NCBI GenBank assembly: GCA_947624665.1
Contig: CANQLK010000019.1
Coordinates: 1-17,399 of the forward strand
DNA: 17,399 bases
Direction of reading: 5' to 3'
Source: Candidatus Gastranaerophilales bacterium
GTDB taxonomy: Bacteria; Cyanobacteriota; Vampirovibrionia; Gastranaerophilales; Gastranaerophilaceae
Each line of letters starts with the position of its first letter. Positions within the stretch are counted from its first letter, which is position 1. The notes below the pieces were generated by a model, which had not been told where the DNA came from, ran no database searches, and saw only the letters and a list, made by a program, of their open reading frames with translations. Positions 1-6,781 of this stretch are shown piece by piece. Both the position numbers and the translations under genes were made by a program.

Positions 1-787
1 CCGTTCCGCCGCCTGATGCTACCGAGAAATATTTTCTTCCGTTCTCTATTGCCCATTTCTTATATGTTCCTGCAACAGGATGTTGAAATCTCGTAGGATT
101 CGTTGAGTTACCCGTTATTGATACGTCAACTCCTTCTTTTATCATTATTGCTACACCTTCTGATACATCATCGGCTCCGTAGCATTTTACTTTCGCTCTT
201 TCTCCATCTGAAAACGGAGTTTCTTTTACTACTTTCAATTCCCCTGTCTTGTAATCATAATCGGTTTCAACATGGGTAAATCCGTTTATCCTTGATATAA
301 TATATGCGGCATCTTTTCCTAATCCGTTTAATATTACTCTTAACGGTGTCTTTCTTACTTTATTAGCGTTCCTTGCTATACCGATTGCACCTTCTGCTGC
401 CGCAAACGATTCATGTCCTGCCAGAAAACAAAAACATTTTGTTTCTTCTCTTAATAACATAGCACCTAAATTTCCGTGACCTAATCCTACTTTTCTTGTA
501 TCACCCACAGAACCCGGTACCGCAAATGCTTGAAGCCCTTCTCCTATTGCTTCTGCTGCATCTGCTGCGTTCTTTATCCCCTTCTTTATAGCAATAGCAC
601 ATCCTAATGTATATGCCCATGAAGCATTGTCAAATGCTATCGGCTGTATGCCTTTTACTATTTCATCTACGTTTATTCCCTTTGACAAACATAATTCATT
701 TGCTTCATCCAGTGTCTTAAAACCATATTTTTCCAGAACAGGAGCTAATGATTTTTCACGTCTGTCTTGTCCTTCAAATTTTGCCAT
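1..787 (-). CDS. GGGtGRT family protein (C-terminus beyond window edge)
   Basis: I translated this frame from the sequence. It opens with MAKFEGQDRREKSLAPVLEK and stays open to base 1, giving 262 residues. The last visible residues are GGGT, preceded by SVAS, which is the start of the GGGtGRT signature that names this conserved family of about 330 residues; roughly the last fifth of the protein lies outside. It looks soluble, with no signal peptide or membrane segment. An alanine/glycine-rich stretch around residues 58-93 is followed by GLGHGNLGAM. The start at 787 has an AAAGGAA ribosome site about 8 bases upstream. It lies 54 bases after the NifU-like gene on the same strand with no promoter evident between, so the two probably form one operon. 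From what I know of the family, these two genes often occur together, mainly in anaerobes, and no biochemical role is established. The family call is firm; the function is unknown. Confidence 0.88.
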   Translation of the reverse strand, partial: MAKFEGQDRREKSLAPVLEKYGFKTLDEANELCLSKGINVDEIVKGIQPIAFDNASWAYTLGCAIAIKKGIKNAADAAEAIGEGLQAFAVPGSVGDTRKVGLGHGNLGAMLLREETKCFCFLAGHESFAAAEGAIGIARNANKVRKTPLRVILNGLGKDAAYIISRINGFTHVETDYDYKTGELKVVKETPFSDGERAKVKCYGADDVSEGVAIMIKEGVDVSITGNSTNPTRFQHPVAGTYKKWAIENGRKYFSVASGGGT

Positions 788-841
788 ATTTTTATTTCCT
801 TTTTTTATTAATTACAATTCTATTTACTTATTATTATTTGT

Positions 842-1543
842 CTATTCTTTTCTCGGGTCGATGTATTTTGCTGCTTCGGCAAATCTTCCGTATGTTCCGA
901 TATTCTTTTCATAAGCTTCTTTCGGATCTGCTCCTTTTTTAACCGCATCCATAAATTTACCCAAATTTAAGAATTGATATCCTATTACTTCATCATTTTT
1001 GTCAAGTGCAAGTTTTAAAATATATCCTTCTGTTAAGCTTAAATATCTTACACCCTTTTGTTTTGTTGAATGTATTGTACCAACCATTGAGCATAAGCCC
1101 TTGCCTAAATCTTCCAAACCGGCTCCTATCGGAAGTCCGCCTTCAGAAAATGCTGTTTGAGTTCTTCCGTATACTATCTGTAGGAATAATTCTCTCATTG
1201 CCACATTTATTGCATCACATACAAGGTCTGTATTTAATGCTTCAAGAATTGTTTTACCCGGTAATATCTCTCCTGCCATTGCTGCTGAATGTGTCATTCC
1301 TGAACATCCGATTGTTTCAACTAAAGCTTCTTGTATAACTCCTTCTTTTACGTTTAATGTTAATTTACATGTACCTTGTTGAGGTGCGCAGCAGCCACAT
1401 CCGTGGGTTAATCCCGAAATATCTTTTATCTCCTTACATTTTGTCCACGCGCCTTCTTGCGGTATCGGAGCCGGTGTTCCTTTTACACCCCTTCTTACAC
1501 AACATTGATTCTCGATTTCATGCGTAATTTGCATATTGTCCAT
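842..1543 (-). CDS. NifU-like iron-sulfur cluster scaffold protein, partner of GGGtGRT
   Basis: This is a 233-residue, cysteine-rich, probably cytosolic protein. Visible cysteines are C14, C15, C36, C49, C51, C52, C59, C80, C109 and C151. The segment IGCSGMTHSAAMAGEI (about 78-93) followed by PGKTILEAL matches the NifU/IscU core, where the family has a glycine-cysteine turn, a helix and then a GK segment. The CGCC cluster at 49-52 and CC at 14-15 go beyond the three cluster-binding cysteines of ordinary IscU, so the protein is related to but distinct from housekeeping scaffolds. I place the start at 1543 because AGGAGG lies four bases upstream of this ATG. An in-frame ATG at 1663 would add 40 lysine-rich residues and sits upstream of the predicted promoter. 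The GGGtGRT gene follows. A role in assembling or carrying Fe-S clusters is inferred from the fold only. Confidence 0.82.
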   Translation of the reverse strand: MDNMQITHEIENQCCVRRGVKGTPAPIPQEGAWTKCKEIKDISGLTHGCGCCAPQQGTCKLTLNVKEGVIQEALVETIGCSGMTHSAAMAGEILPGKTILEALNTDLVCDAINVAMRELFLQIVYGRTQTAFSEGGLPIGAGLEDLGKGLCSMVGTIHSTKQKGVRYLSLTEGYILKLALDKNDEVIGYQFLNLGKFMDAVKKGADPKEAYEKNIGTYGRFAEAAKYIDPRKE

Positions 1544-1627
1544 TAGTCCTCCTAATTTGTATTTACTGATTTTCTCTAACCTCTTATTTTTGAAGGCTCT
1601 TTTCTCTTTTCTATCCTTCTTATTAAA

Positions 1628-1656
1628 ATTATATTGTAAAAAAAATTTATTGTATA
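1628..1656 (-). promoter_or_regulatory. Predicted sigma-70-type promoter for the NifU-like/GGGtGRT pair
   Basis: On the minus strand TATACA (1656-1651) is followed, after exactly 17 bases, by a perfect TATAAT (1633-1628). The implied transcript would start near 1620 and have an untranslated leader of about 75 bases before the AUG at 1543. The -35 element overlaps that of the divergent promoter on the other strand. The region is very AT-rich, so a chance match is possible. Confidence 0.45.
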
Positions 1657-1678
1657 TAAACATTAATTATTTTATAAT
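1650..1678 (+). promoter_or_regulatory. Predicted promoter for the SGNH-like gene
   Basis: TTGTAT (1650-1655), a 17-base spacer and a perfect TATAAT (1673-1678) would start transcription near 1685. The ribosome site AGGAGA (1691-1696) follows, nine bases before the ATG at 1706. The -35 box matches the consensus at only three of six bases, so the call rests on the -10 box and the spacing. Confidence 0.45.
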
Positions 1679-1705
1679 ACTAATTATCTTAGGAGATTAT
1701 TTTAT

Positions 1706-2632
1706 ATGTCATCTGCTTTATCTAAGTTAAAAAAAATATTTTTAATTAATATATTGGTTTTTTTATTCATTTTTATTACCTTAGAAATTGTTTTTTATTT
1801 TAAACAAAGTCAAATAGAAAATATTGATATTAAATACTATAAATTTTTTAATATCCCGAATGATTACCAATTTTCGGAAATTATTACTTATGAAACAGGA
1901 AAAGAATATAAAAATCGTGCTAAATCTGTTATTCTTGCAGGTGGATCTTTTGCTTATTCTTTTGGTCTCGACCCAAATGAACAATCTTTAGCTGCCAAGC
2001 TCTCACAATATTCTAAACGGAATGTTATTGTTAAAGCTGTTCCTGCTACGGGGCCTAATGAAACTCTTTATAATTTCTCCAATGAGGAATTATACAATCA
2101 AATTGATGAACCTGAATATGTTATTTATTTATTTATTGAAAACCATTTCAGCAGAATGAATACAAAAATTTATTCCTTGCAGGATCCTAGAATTCGTCCG
2201 ATGTTTGAAATCGATAATGATTTTAATTTCAAACGCTTACCTTGCAATAATAAATGGCTATTCTTAAGTCATATCTATAAGTATTATTATTTGAACAAAT
2301 ATACTTATGATTACGGAGTAAGAGAAGAAGAAAAATTCATTAAAACAATGGCTGCTTTGAAAAAAGAAATTAATGAACATTGGCCTGATACAAAGCTTGT
2401 TGTTGTTCGCTACGATGAAGCTAATATTCAAGAACCTTTTATATTTGATGATAAATATATTCAAAAGTTTAAAGATTTAGGTATTATTTATCTTGATGCG
2501 GATGAAATTGTTTTTGGTAAATCAGGTAAACGCATGATTGGTGATGAATATATGCAAGAAGACCAGCATCCTTCTGTTTATGCTTTTGATTTACTGGCTA
2601 AAAAATTGGTTCAAGTTCTTAAATTGAATTAA
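1706..2632 (+). CDS. Membrane-anchored SGNH/GDSL-hydrolase-like protein
   Basis: The protein has 308 residues. A short lysine-containing N-terminus is followed by one hydrophobic segment (about 11-32), read as an uncleaved signal anchor that places the rest outside the cytoplasm. The remainder has the SGNH pattern. ILAGGSFAYSFG (76-87) is block I, with S81 as candidate nucleophile and GGS replacing the usual GDS. GPNE (116-119) could supply the glycine/asparagine of the oxyanion hole. DQHP (286-289) near the C-terminus supplies the catalytic D286/H288 pair. Members of this superfamily remove or transfer acyl groups on polysaccharides, peptidoglycan or lipids; the substrate cannot be read here. 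It has its own promoter and an AGGAGA site and is a single-gene unit. It ends three bases from the convergent SNF2 gene. I am confident in the fold class but not in the activity. Confidence 0.72.
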   Translation: MSSALSKLKKIFLINILVFLFIFITLEIVFYFKQSQIENIDIKYYKFFNIPNDYQFSEIITYETGKEYKNRAKSVILAGGSFAYSFGLDPNEQSLAAKLSQYSKRNVIVKAVPATGPNETLYNFSNEELYNQIDEPEYVIYLFIENHFSRMNTKIYSLQDPRIRPMFEIDNDFNFKRLPCNNKWLFLSHIYKYYYLNKYTYDYGVREEEKFIKTMAALKKEINEHWPDTKLVVVRYDEANIQEPFIFDDKYIQKFKDLGIIYLDADEIVFGKSGKRMIGDEYMQEDQHPSVYAFDLLAKKLVQVLKLN

Positions 2633-2635
2633 TTA

Positions 2636-5632
2636 TCAGTTATTACCCAATGAGAATATATTATATATCTCTTCATCGGACAATTCTGTTATGACTTTTT
2701 CGCCTTCAAATACCGCAAGATTTACAAGCTCTTTCTTTTGCTTTATCATCTCGTCTATTTTTTCTTCAAATGTGCCTAAGGTTACAAGTCTGTGTACCAT
2801 TACGTTTTTATTCTGTCCTATACGATAGCTTCTGTCTGTTGCCTGTTCTTCAACCGCAGGATTCCACCATAAATCATAATGTATTACGTTCGTTGCTGAG
2901 GTTAAATTTAAACCCGTTCCTCCTGCTTTTAATGACAGCAGCATGATTTTTTGGTCGGGATTTGTTTCAAACTCCTGCAGCATATTCTGTCTTTGTGTTG
3001 TATTTAATGAACCGTGGAAAAATAACGGACTCACGTTTAATTCGTTTTGTATTATTGTTGACAGAATATTTCCCATCTCTTTGTATTGCGTAAAGGCTAT
3101 TACTTTTTCATTATTTTCCAAAATTTGGGATAACAGTGAAATAAATTTTGCGGTTTTACCTGATACATCTTTTGTCATTTCTCCGTATTTTAAATATTGA
3201 AAAGGATGGTTGCATATTTGCTTTAATGCCGTTATCAACTTAAATATTATTCCTCTTCTGTTTATGCCCGTTTGTGAGGAAATATCCGTCATAAGGCTGT
3301 TTAATGTTTTTTCGTATAATGCTGCCTGTGGTTTTGTTAAATAACAGTATTCATCCAATACCATTTTCTCGGGTAAGTCGTCTATTATTGTCTTATCCGT
3401 TTTTAATCTTCTTAATACAAACGGGGATATTGATAATTTTAATTTATCCGCCTGCTCGTATTGTTTAAATCTTTCAATCGGTATTGCATAACATTTTTGA
3501 AAATCTCTTATTGAGCCAAGGTAGCCTTTATTTATAAAATCGAATATGCTCCATAACTCCGTAAGCTTATTTTCAACAGGTGTACCTGTCATAGCAATTT
3601 TTATATCGGATTTTAATGATTTTACCGCTGTTGTTTGTGAAGTATCGGGGTTCTTTATATTCTGGGCTTCATCTACTATAACCATTCCCCATGTCGTTTT
3701 CTTTACTTCTTCTATATCTATTCGCAAAATCGCAAATGTTGTTATTATTACATCCGATTTTAAGTCCAATTTCCTTTCGGGGCCATGGTATGAGCTTGCT
3801 TTTAGTTTTGGGGCAAACATATTTAATTCTTTTATCCAGTTCCCCATTAGTGTTGTAGGACATATTACCAATACGGGTGCTTTTAATTTATCTTCTTCTT
3901 TTAGTTTTAATATTAAACTTATTACCTGTATTGTCTTCCCTAATCCCATATCATCTGCTATACAAGAACCAAAGCCTTTTGTAGTATTAGTATACAGCCA
4001 TTTTAATCCTGCTGTTTGATATGGTCTTAATTCTCCGTTTAATCCCGCAGGCGGACTAACTTCTACTGTTCTGCCTATATCTTTTACTATGTTTGCAAAT
4101 GCTTCGTCATAATCAAATTCATATTCGTTTAACCGACCCGAAAATGCCGAATGCAGCATTTCCATCCTTGTTATTTTATCTATCTTCGGATTCTTTAACT
4201 TGTCTATTATTGCTTGAGCTTCATTTTGATCAATTAAAATGTATTTATTTTTAAATTCAATTATTCCGTTTGCATCTTTTGTTAACTTCTCAAATTCTTC
4301 TACCGATATTTTCTCATCCCCGATTGCAACTTGAAATGAAAAATCAAATATGCTTGATAAGCTTATGCTGCTGCCTTTCCCGTTTAATATGTCTGCTAAA
4401 TCCTGCTCCCTTGAAGCTTTGATTTTCGCATTTATGGAAGCTCTCGGTACTGCTATATTCCCGAAATTCGGCGGGAAGTTTATGTCTATCCCCGCTTTAT
4501 TGAGGTAATATGCCGTATGTATCATTAATTTATATACATCATTTAAGGTTAAGTATAATCTTAAATTATCTTCATCCTCGAAAAGACTCTCAAGCTCTTT
4601 ATAGTACCTTATTGCGTAATTTAACTGCTTCTCTACTATAGTCACCAAATATGTATTTTGATATCCCCAGCTTGTTCCTTCTTCGTATATCGCAAGCAGG
4701 TCTTTCGCACCCTCTTTATCCCCTTTATCATTTGATTTTACCGATATCGTTAAAACGTATTTGTCCTCTTCCAGCTTGACTATATCTAATTGTGGGCTTA
4801 CGGGGTATTTGCCTATATATATTTCATCAAGCCATTCATTTATCGCTTCCGCTAAATCCAAGGAACGTATGTATCTCTTGTTATTTGAGGGCTTCAAAAA
4901 GTATACCGACGAAATTATATCTTTAAATCTGTATGCTTTATATTTTAAAAACTGAAATATTACATAGTTTAAATAATTCTCTATTAATATATCAAATATA
5001 TTTTTCTTGTCTGAAATTACTGTCGAATCCAAACTGTATACTTCATCTACGGAATTTTGAAGCATATCATTTATTGCAAACATTTCATAACTTATACTGA
5101 AAAACTTTTCCGTCTTATTTACCTTCGGCAAAAAATAAAGCTTCTCTACCACCTTTTTTACAAACATTGTAATTATGTTAAAAATTCTAAAAGAGTCTGT
5201 AATATTTGCATTATCTATTATTGAATCAAAACCCGAAAAATATTCCCATATTAATTCCAGCGGTATTTTGTATCCGATTTTTTCGACTTCTTTTCCATTC
5301 TCCTTTATTGTACATGCACACGAAGAAAATCTATACATTGAACCTTTTGTTTTTAAATAAAAATCAAAGTTATTTGTCGGTGTTACAAAAACTTCTATTC
5401 CTTTATCGCTATCAATAATATAAAATTGCGTATTTTTTAAGACATGACTTGAATTTTGAAATGTGGATATAAATTCATCTTCTACTAACTGGTATATTGT
5501 ACTTATCATCAGTCTGAAGTCTTTTTTCTCACATCCTACAGGATTCTCAGACAAATTGTGGAACATTTCATCTATGTCATTCTTTTTAAATGAAAATGCA
5601 AATTTATTATTTATTACTGTTTCGGTTGCCAT
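2636..5632 (-). CDS. SNF2-family DNA-dependent ATPase/helicase-like protein
   Basis: This 998-residue protein has a C-terminal SNF2 motor covering about residues 515-998. ADDMGLGKT is the Walker A motif (K566), DEAQ at 654-657 is Walker B, MTGTPVENKLTELW is motif III and YRIGQ (R937) is motif VI. The ~500-residue N-terminal half has no cysteine/histidine SWIM cluster. A stretch reading AGIDINFPPNF followed by VPRASINAKIKA resembles the SNF2-helicase-associated DUF3670 region of bacterial and cyanobacterial members, but that match is from memory. Such proteins translocate on double-stranded DNA and remodel bound protein. The start at 5632 has GAGGA a few bases upstream and a candidate promoter just beyond. 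It is a lone gene between convergent and divergent neighbours, with no methylase, nuclease or defence partner. The motor assignment is firm; the cellular role is unknown. Confidence 0.93.
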   Translation of the reverse strand: MATETVINNKFAFSFKKNDIDEMFHNLSENPVGCEKKDFRLMISTIYQLVEDEFISTFQNSSHVLKNTQFYIIDSDKGIEVFVTPTNNFDFYLKTKGSMYRFSSCACTIKENGKEVEKIGYKIPLELIWEYFSGFDSIIDNANITDSFRIFNIITMFVKKVVEKLYFLPKVNKTEKFFSISYEMFAINDMLQNSVDEVYSLDSTVISDKKNIFDILIENYLNYVIFQFLKYKAYRFKDIISSVYFLKPSNNKRYIRSLDLAEAINEWLDEIYIGKYPVSPQLDIVKLEEDKYVLTISVKSNDKGDKEGAKDLLAIYEEGTSWGYQNTYLVTIVEKQLNYAIRYYKELESLFEDEDNLRLYLTLNDVYKLMIHTAYYLNKAGIDINFPPNFGNIAVPRASINAKIKASREQDLADILNGKGSSISLSSIFDFSFQVAIGDEKISVEEFEKLTKDANGIIEFKNKYILIDQNEAQAIIDKLKNPKIDKITRMEMLHSAFSGRLNEYEFDYDEAFANIVKDIGRTVEVSPPAGLNGELRPYQTAGLKWLYTNTTKGFGSCIADDMGLGKTIQVISLILKLKEEDKLKAPVLVICPTTLMGNWIKELNMFAPKLKASSYHGPERKLDLKSDVIITTFAILRIDIEEVKKTTWGMVIVDEAQNIKNPDTSQTTAVKSLKSDIKIAMTGTPVENKLTELWSIFDFINKGYLGSIRDFQKCYAIPIERFKQYEQADKLKLSISPFVLRRLKTDKTIIDDLPEKMVLDEYCYLTKPQAALYEKTLNSLMTDISSQTGINRRGIIFKLITALKQICNHPFQYLKYGEMTKDVSGKTAKFISLLSQILENNEKVIAFTQYKEMGNILSTIIQNELNVSPLFFHGSLNTTQRQNMLQEFETNPDQKIMLLSLKAGGTGLNLTSATNVIHYDLWWNPAVEEQATDRSYRIGQNKNVMVHRLVTLGTFEEKIDEMIKQKKELVNLAVFEGEKVITELSDEEIYNIFSLGNN

Positions 5633-5659
5633 ATAATCCTCAATATATTACTTTTTAAT

Positions 5660-5688
5660 ATTATACATTAAAAATTTTTAATTCATAA
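5660..5688 (-). promoter_or_regulatory. Predicted promoter for the SNF2 gene
   Basis: On the minus strand TATAAT (5665-5660) is perfect. A weak -35-like TTATGA (5688-5683) lies 17 bases upstream. The predicted start near 5653 leaves a leader of about 20 bases containing the GAGGA ribosome site. The spacer contains the 16-base palindrome at 5667-5682. Confidence 0.4.
5667..5682. repeat. 16-base perfect palindrome between divergent promoters
   Basis: The sequence ATTAAAAATTTTTAAT reads the same on both strands. It consists of A5T5 flanked by matching bases, and falls inside the predicted SNF2 promoter spacer, about 30 bases upstream of the radical SAM -10 box. It could be an operator or simply a bent A-tract. 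In DNA this AT-rich, such a palindrome can arise by chance. Confidence 0.4.
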
Positions 5689-5713
5689 TATATTTATTAA
5701 TCTTTTAATGCGG

Positions 5714-5719
5714 TATAAT
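5714..5719 (+). promoter_or_regulatory. Predicted -10 box for the radical SAM gene
   Basis: A perfect TATAAT lies 33 bases before the preferred ATG at 5747. No convincing -35 box is visible 16-18 bases upstream, where the sequence is A/T only. The implied start near 5726 leaves a 20-base leader with GAGGA. This placement argues against the earlier in-frame ATG at 5708, which would lie upstream of the promoter. Confidence 0.4.
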
Positions 5720-5746
5720 ATTTTATATATTATTCATGAGGAACTT

Positions 5747-6781
5747 ATGAACTATAAAAGCTGTCATTTAATTGAGCATGGTATTTCCATTAATGTTGAT
5801 TCCGTTCAGGCATGCTGTCTGTCCAGAGATTTTGATAAGGGTTTGCTTAAAATTATCAATAAATATGAAAATAATACAATTAATTGGGATGAAGTATTTG
5901 CAATAAAAAGACAGCAGAGAAAATTTCAAAAAAATGAAGATTTGCCCGCTTGTGAAGGCTGCTATAATCTTAGGGTCGATAATTGGGATGATGATGACTA
6001 TATCTCTTATATTAATTTTGACCATTGGAGTCAGTGTAATTCCAATTGTATTTATTGCGGTGTTCAGGCTAACAAACCTAAAACAAAAAATAATGTTTTA
6101 AACGCTATTAAAACACTTATTAAACTCGGAAAATTTAAAAATAACGGCGAAATTACTTTCCAGGGCGGAGAACCTACCATTCTTAAAGAATTTGATGACT
6201 TATTAAAATTATTTATGCAGCAAGGCTCTAAAATTAGAATCCATTCCTCAGGTATTCTTTTCTCCCGTGCGATAAGAGATGGTCTTAAACACGGACTTGT
6301 TACCGTTGTTATATCCCCTGACTCTGTTTCTCGGGAGGTTTATAAAACAGTTAAAAGAGTCGATAAATCCACTAAAGTTTGGGATAATATTAAACATTAC
6401 AGAAAAAATTTAAAAGATGATTTGGCTCCTCTTGTTAAAGTTAAATACATTATTATTCCGGGGGTCAATGATTCATTCGATGAGGTTACTGATTTTTTGG
6501 CTAAATTAAAATCACTTGATATTAAAAGTGTTATTGTAGATGTTGAATATACTTATGCTAACACTAATGCCAATAATATTTCTCCTCATGTTTATATATT
6601 AATGGATTATATTCAGCATTTCTGCAATCAAAATTCCATGTCTTATGATTTATATGACTCTGCGCTTTATATCGACAGAAACAGAACCTTCCCTAAAACA
6701 GAAAATTTTGATGTTCAAATATTAAAAGAAGATATTAGTAAATATTCGGCTCAAAATATAAGTCTTAATGTAAAATATTAA
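5747..6781 (+). CDS. Radical SAM protein with N-terminal Twitch/SPASM-like cysteine region
   Basis: From the preferred start the protein has 344 residues. CNSNCIYC (C97, C101, C104) is the CX3CX2C site for the radical SAM [4Fe-4S] cluster, and GGEPT (140-144) is the SAM-contacting motif. Ahead of the barrel are C6, C23, C24, C69 and C72, in an arrangement (C, ISINVDSVQACC, CEGC) that resembles the auxiliary-cluster halves of Twitch/SPASM domains but sits N-terminal rather than C-terminal. I recall a class described as twitch-domain-containing radical SAM proteins with this order. Substrates could be a peptide, a sugar or another small molecule; nothing nearby identifies one, and no precursor-peptide gene is visible. 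The start at 5747 is chosen for GAGGA five to nine bases upstream and its place after the -10 box. The stop overlaps that of the convergent membrane-protein gene by four bases. Confidence 0.85.
   Translation: MNYKSCHLIEHGISINVDSVQACCLSRDFDKGLLKIINKYENNTINWDEVFAIKRQQRKFQKNEDLPACEGCYNLRVDNWDDDDYISYINFDHWSQCNSNCIYCGVQANKPKTKNNVLNAIKTLIKLGKFKNNGEITFQGGEPTILKEFDDLLKLFMQQGSKIRIHSSGILFSRAIRDGLKHGLVTVVISPDSVSREVYKTVKRVDKSTKVWDNIKHYRKNLKDDLAPLVKVKYIIIPGVNDSFDEVTDFLAKLKSLDIKSVIVDVEYTYANTNANNISPHVYILMDYIQHFCNQNSMSYDLYDSALYIDRNRTFPKTENFDVQILKEDISKYSAQNISLNVKY

Noticed and set aside
1544..1663. 40-residue N-terminal extension of the NifU-like protein from the ATG at 1663
   Set aside because: It is lysine-rich, lies across the predicted promoter and lacks a ribosome site, whereas AGGAGG sits directly before 1543.
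2636..5632. SNF2 gene as part of an anti-phage defence island
   Set aside because: Some defence systems use SNF2-like helicases, but no methylase, nuclease, phospholipase-D or other defence partner is nearby and the neighbours are ordinary cellular genes.
5708..5746. 13-residue longer start of the radical SAM protein
   Set aside because: This ATG lies upstream of the TATAAT box; GAGGA precedes the ATG at 5747.
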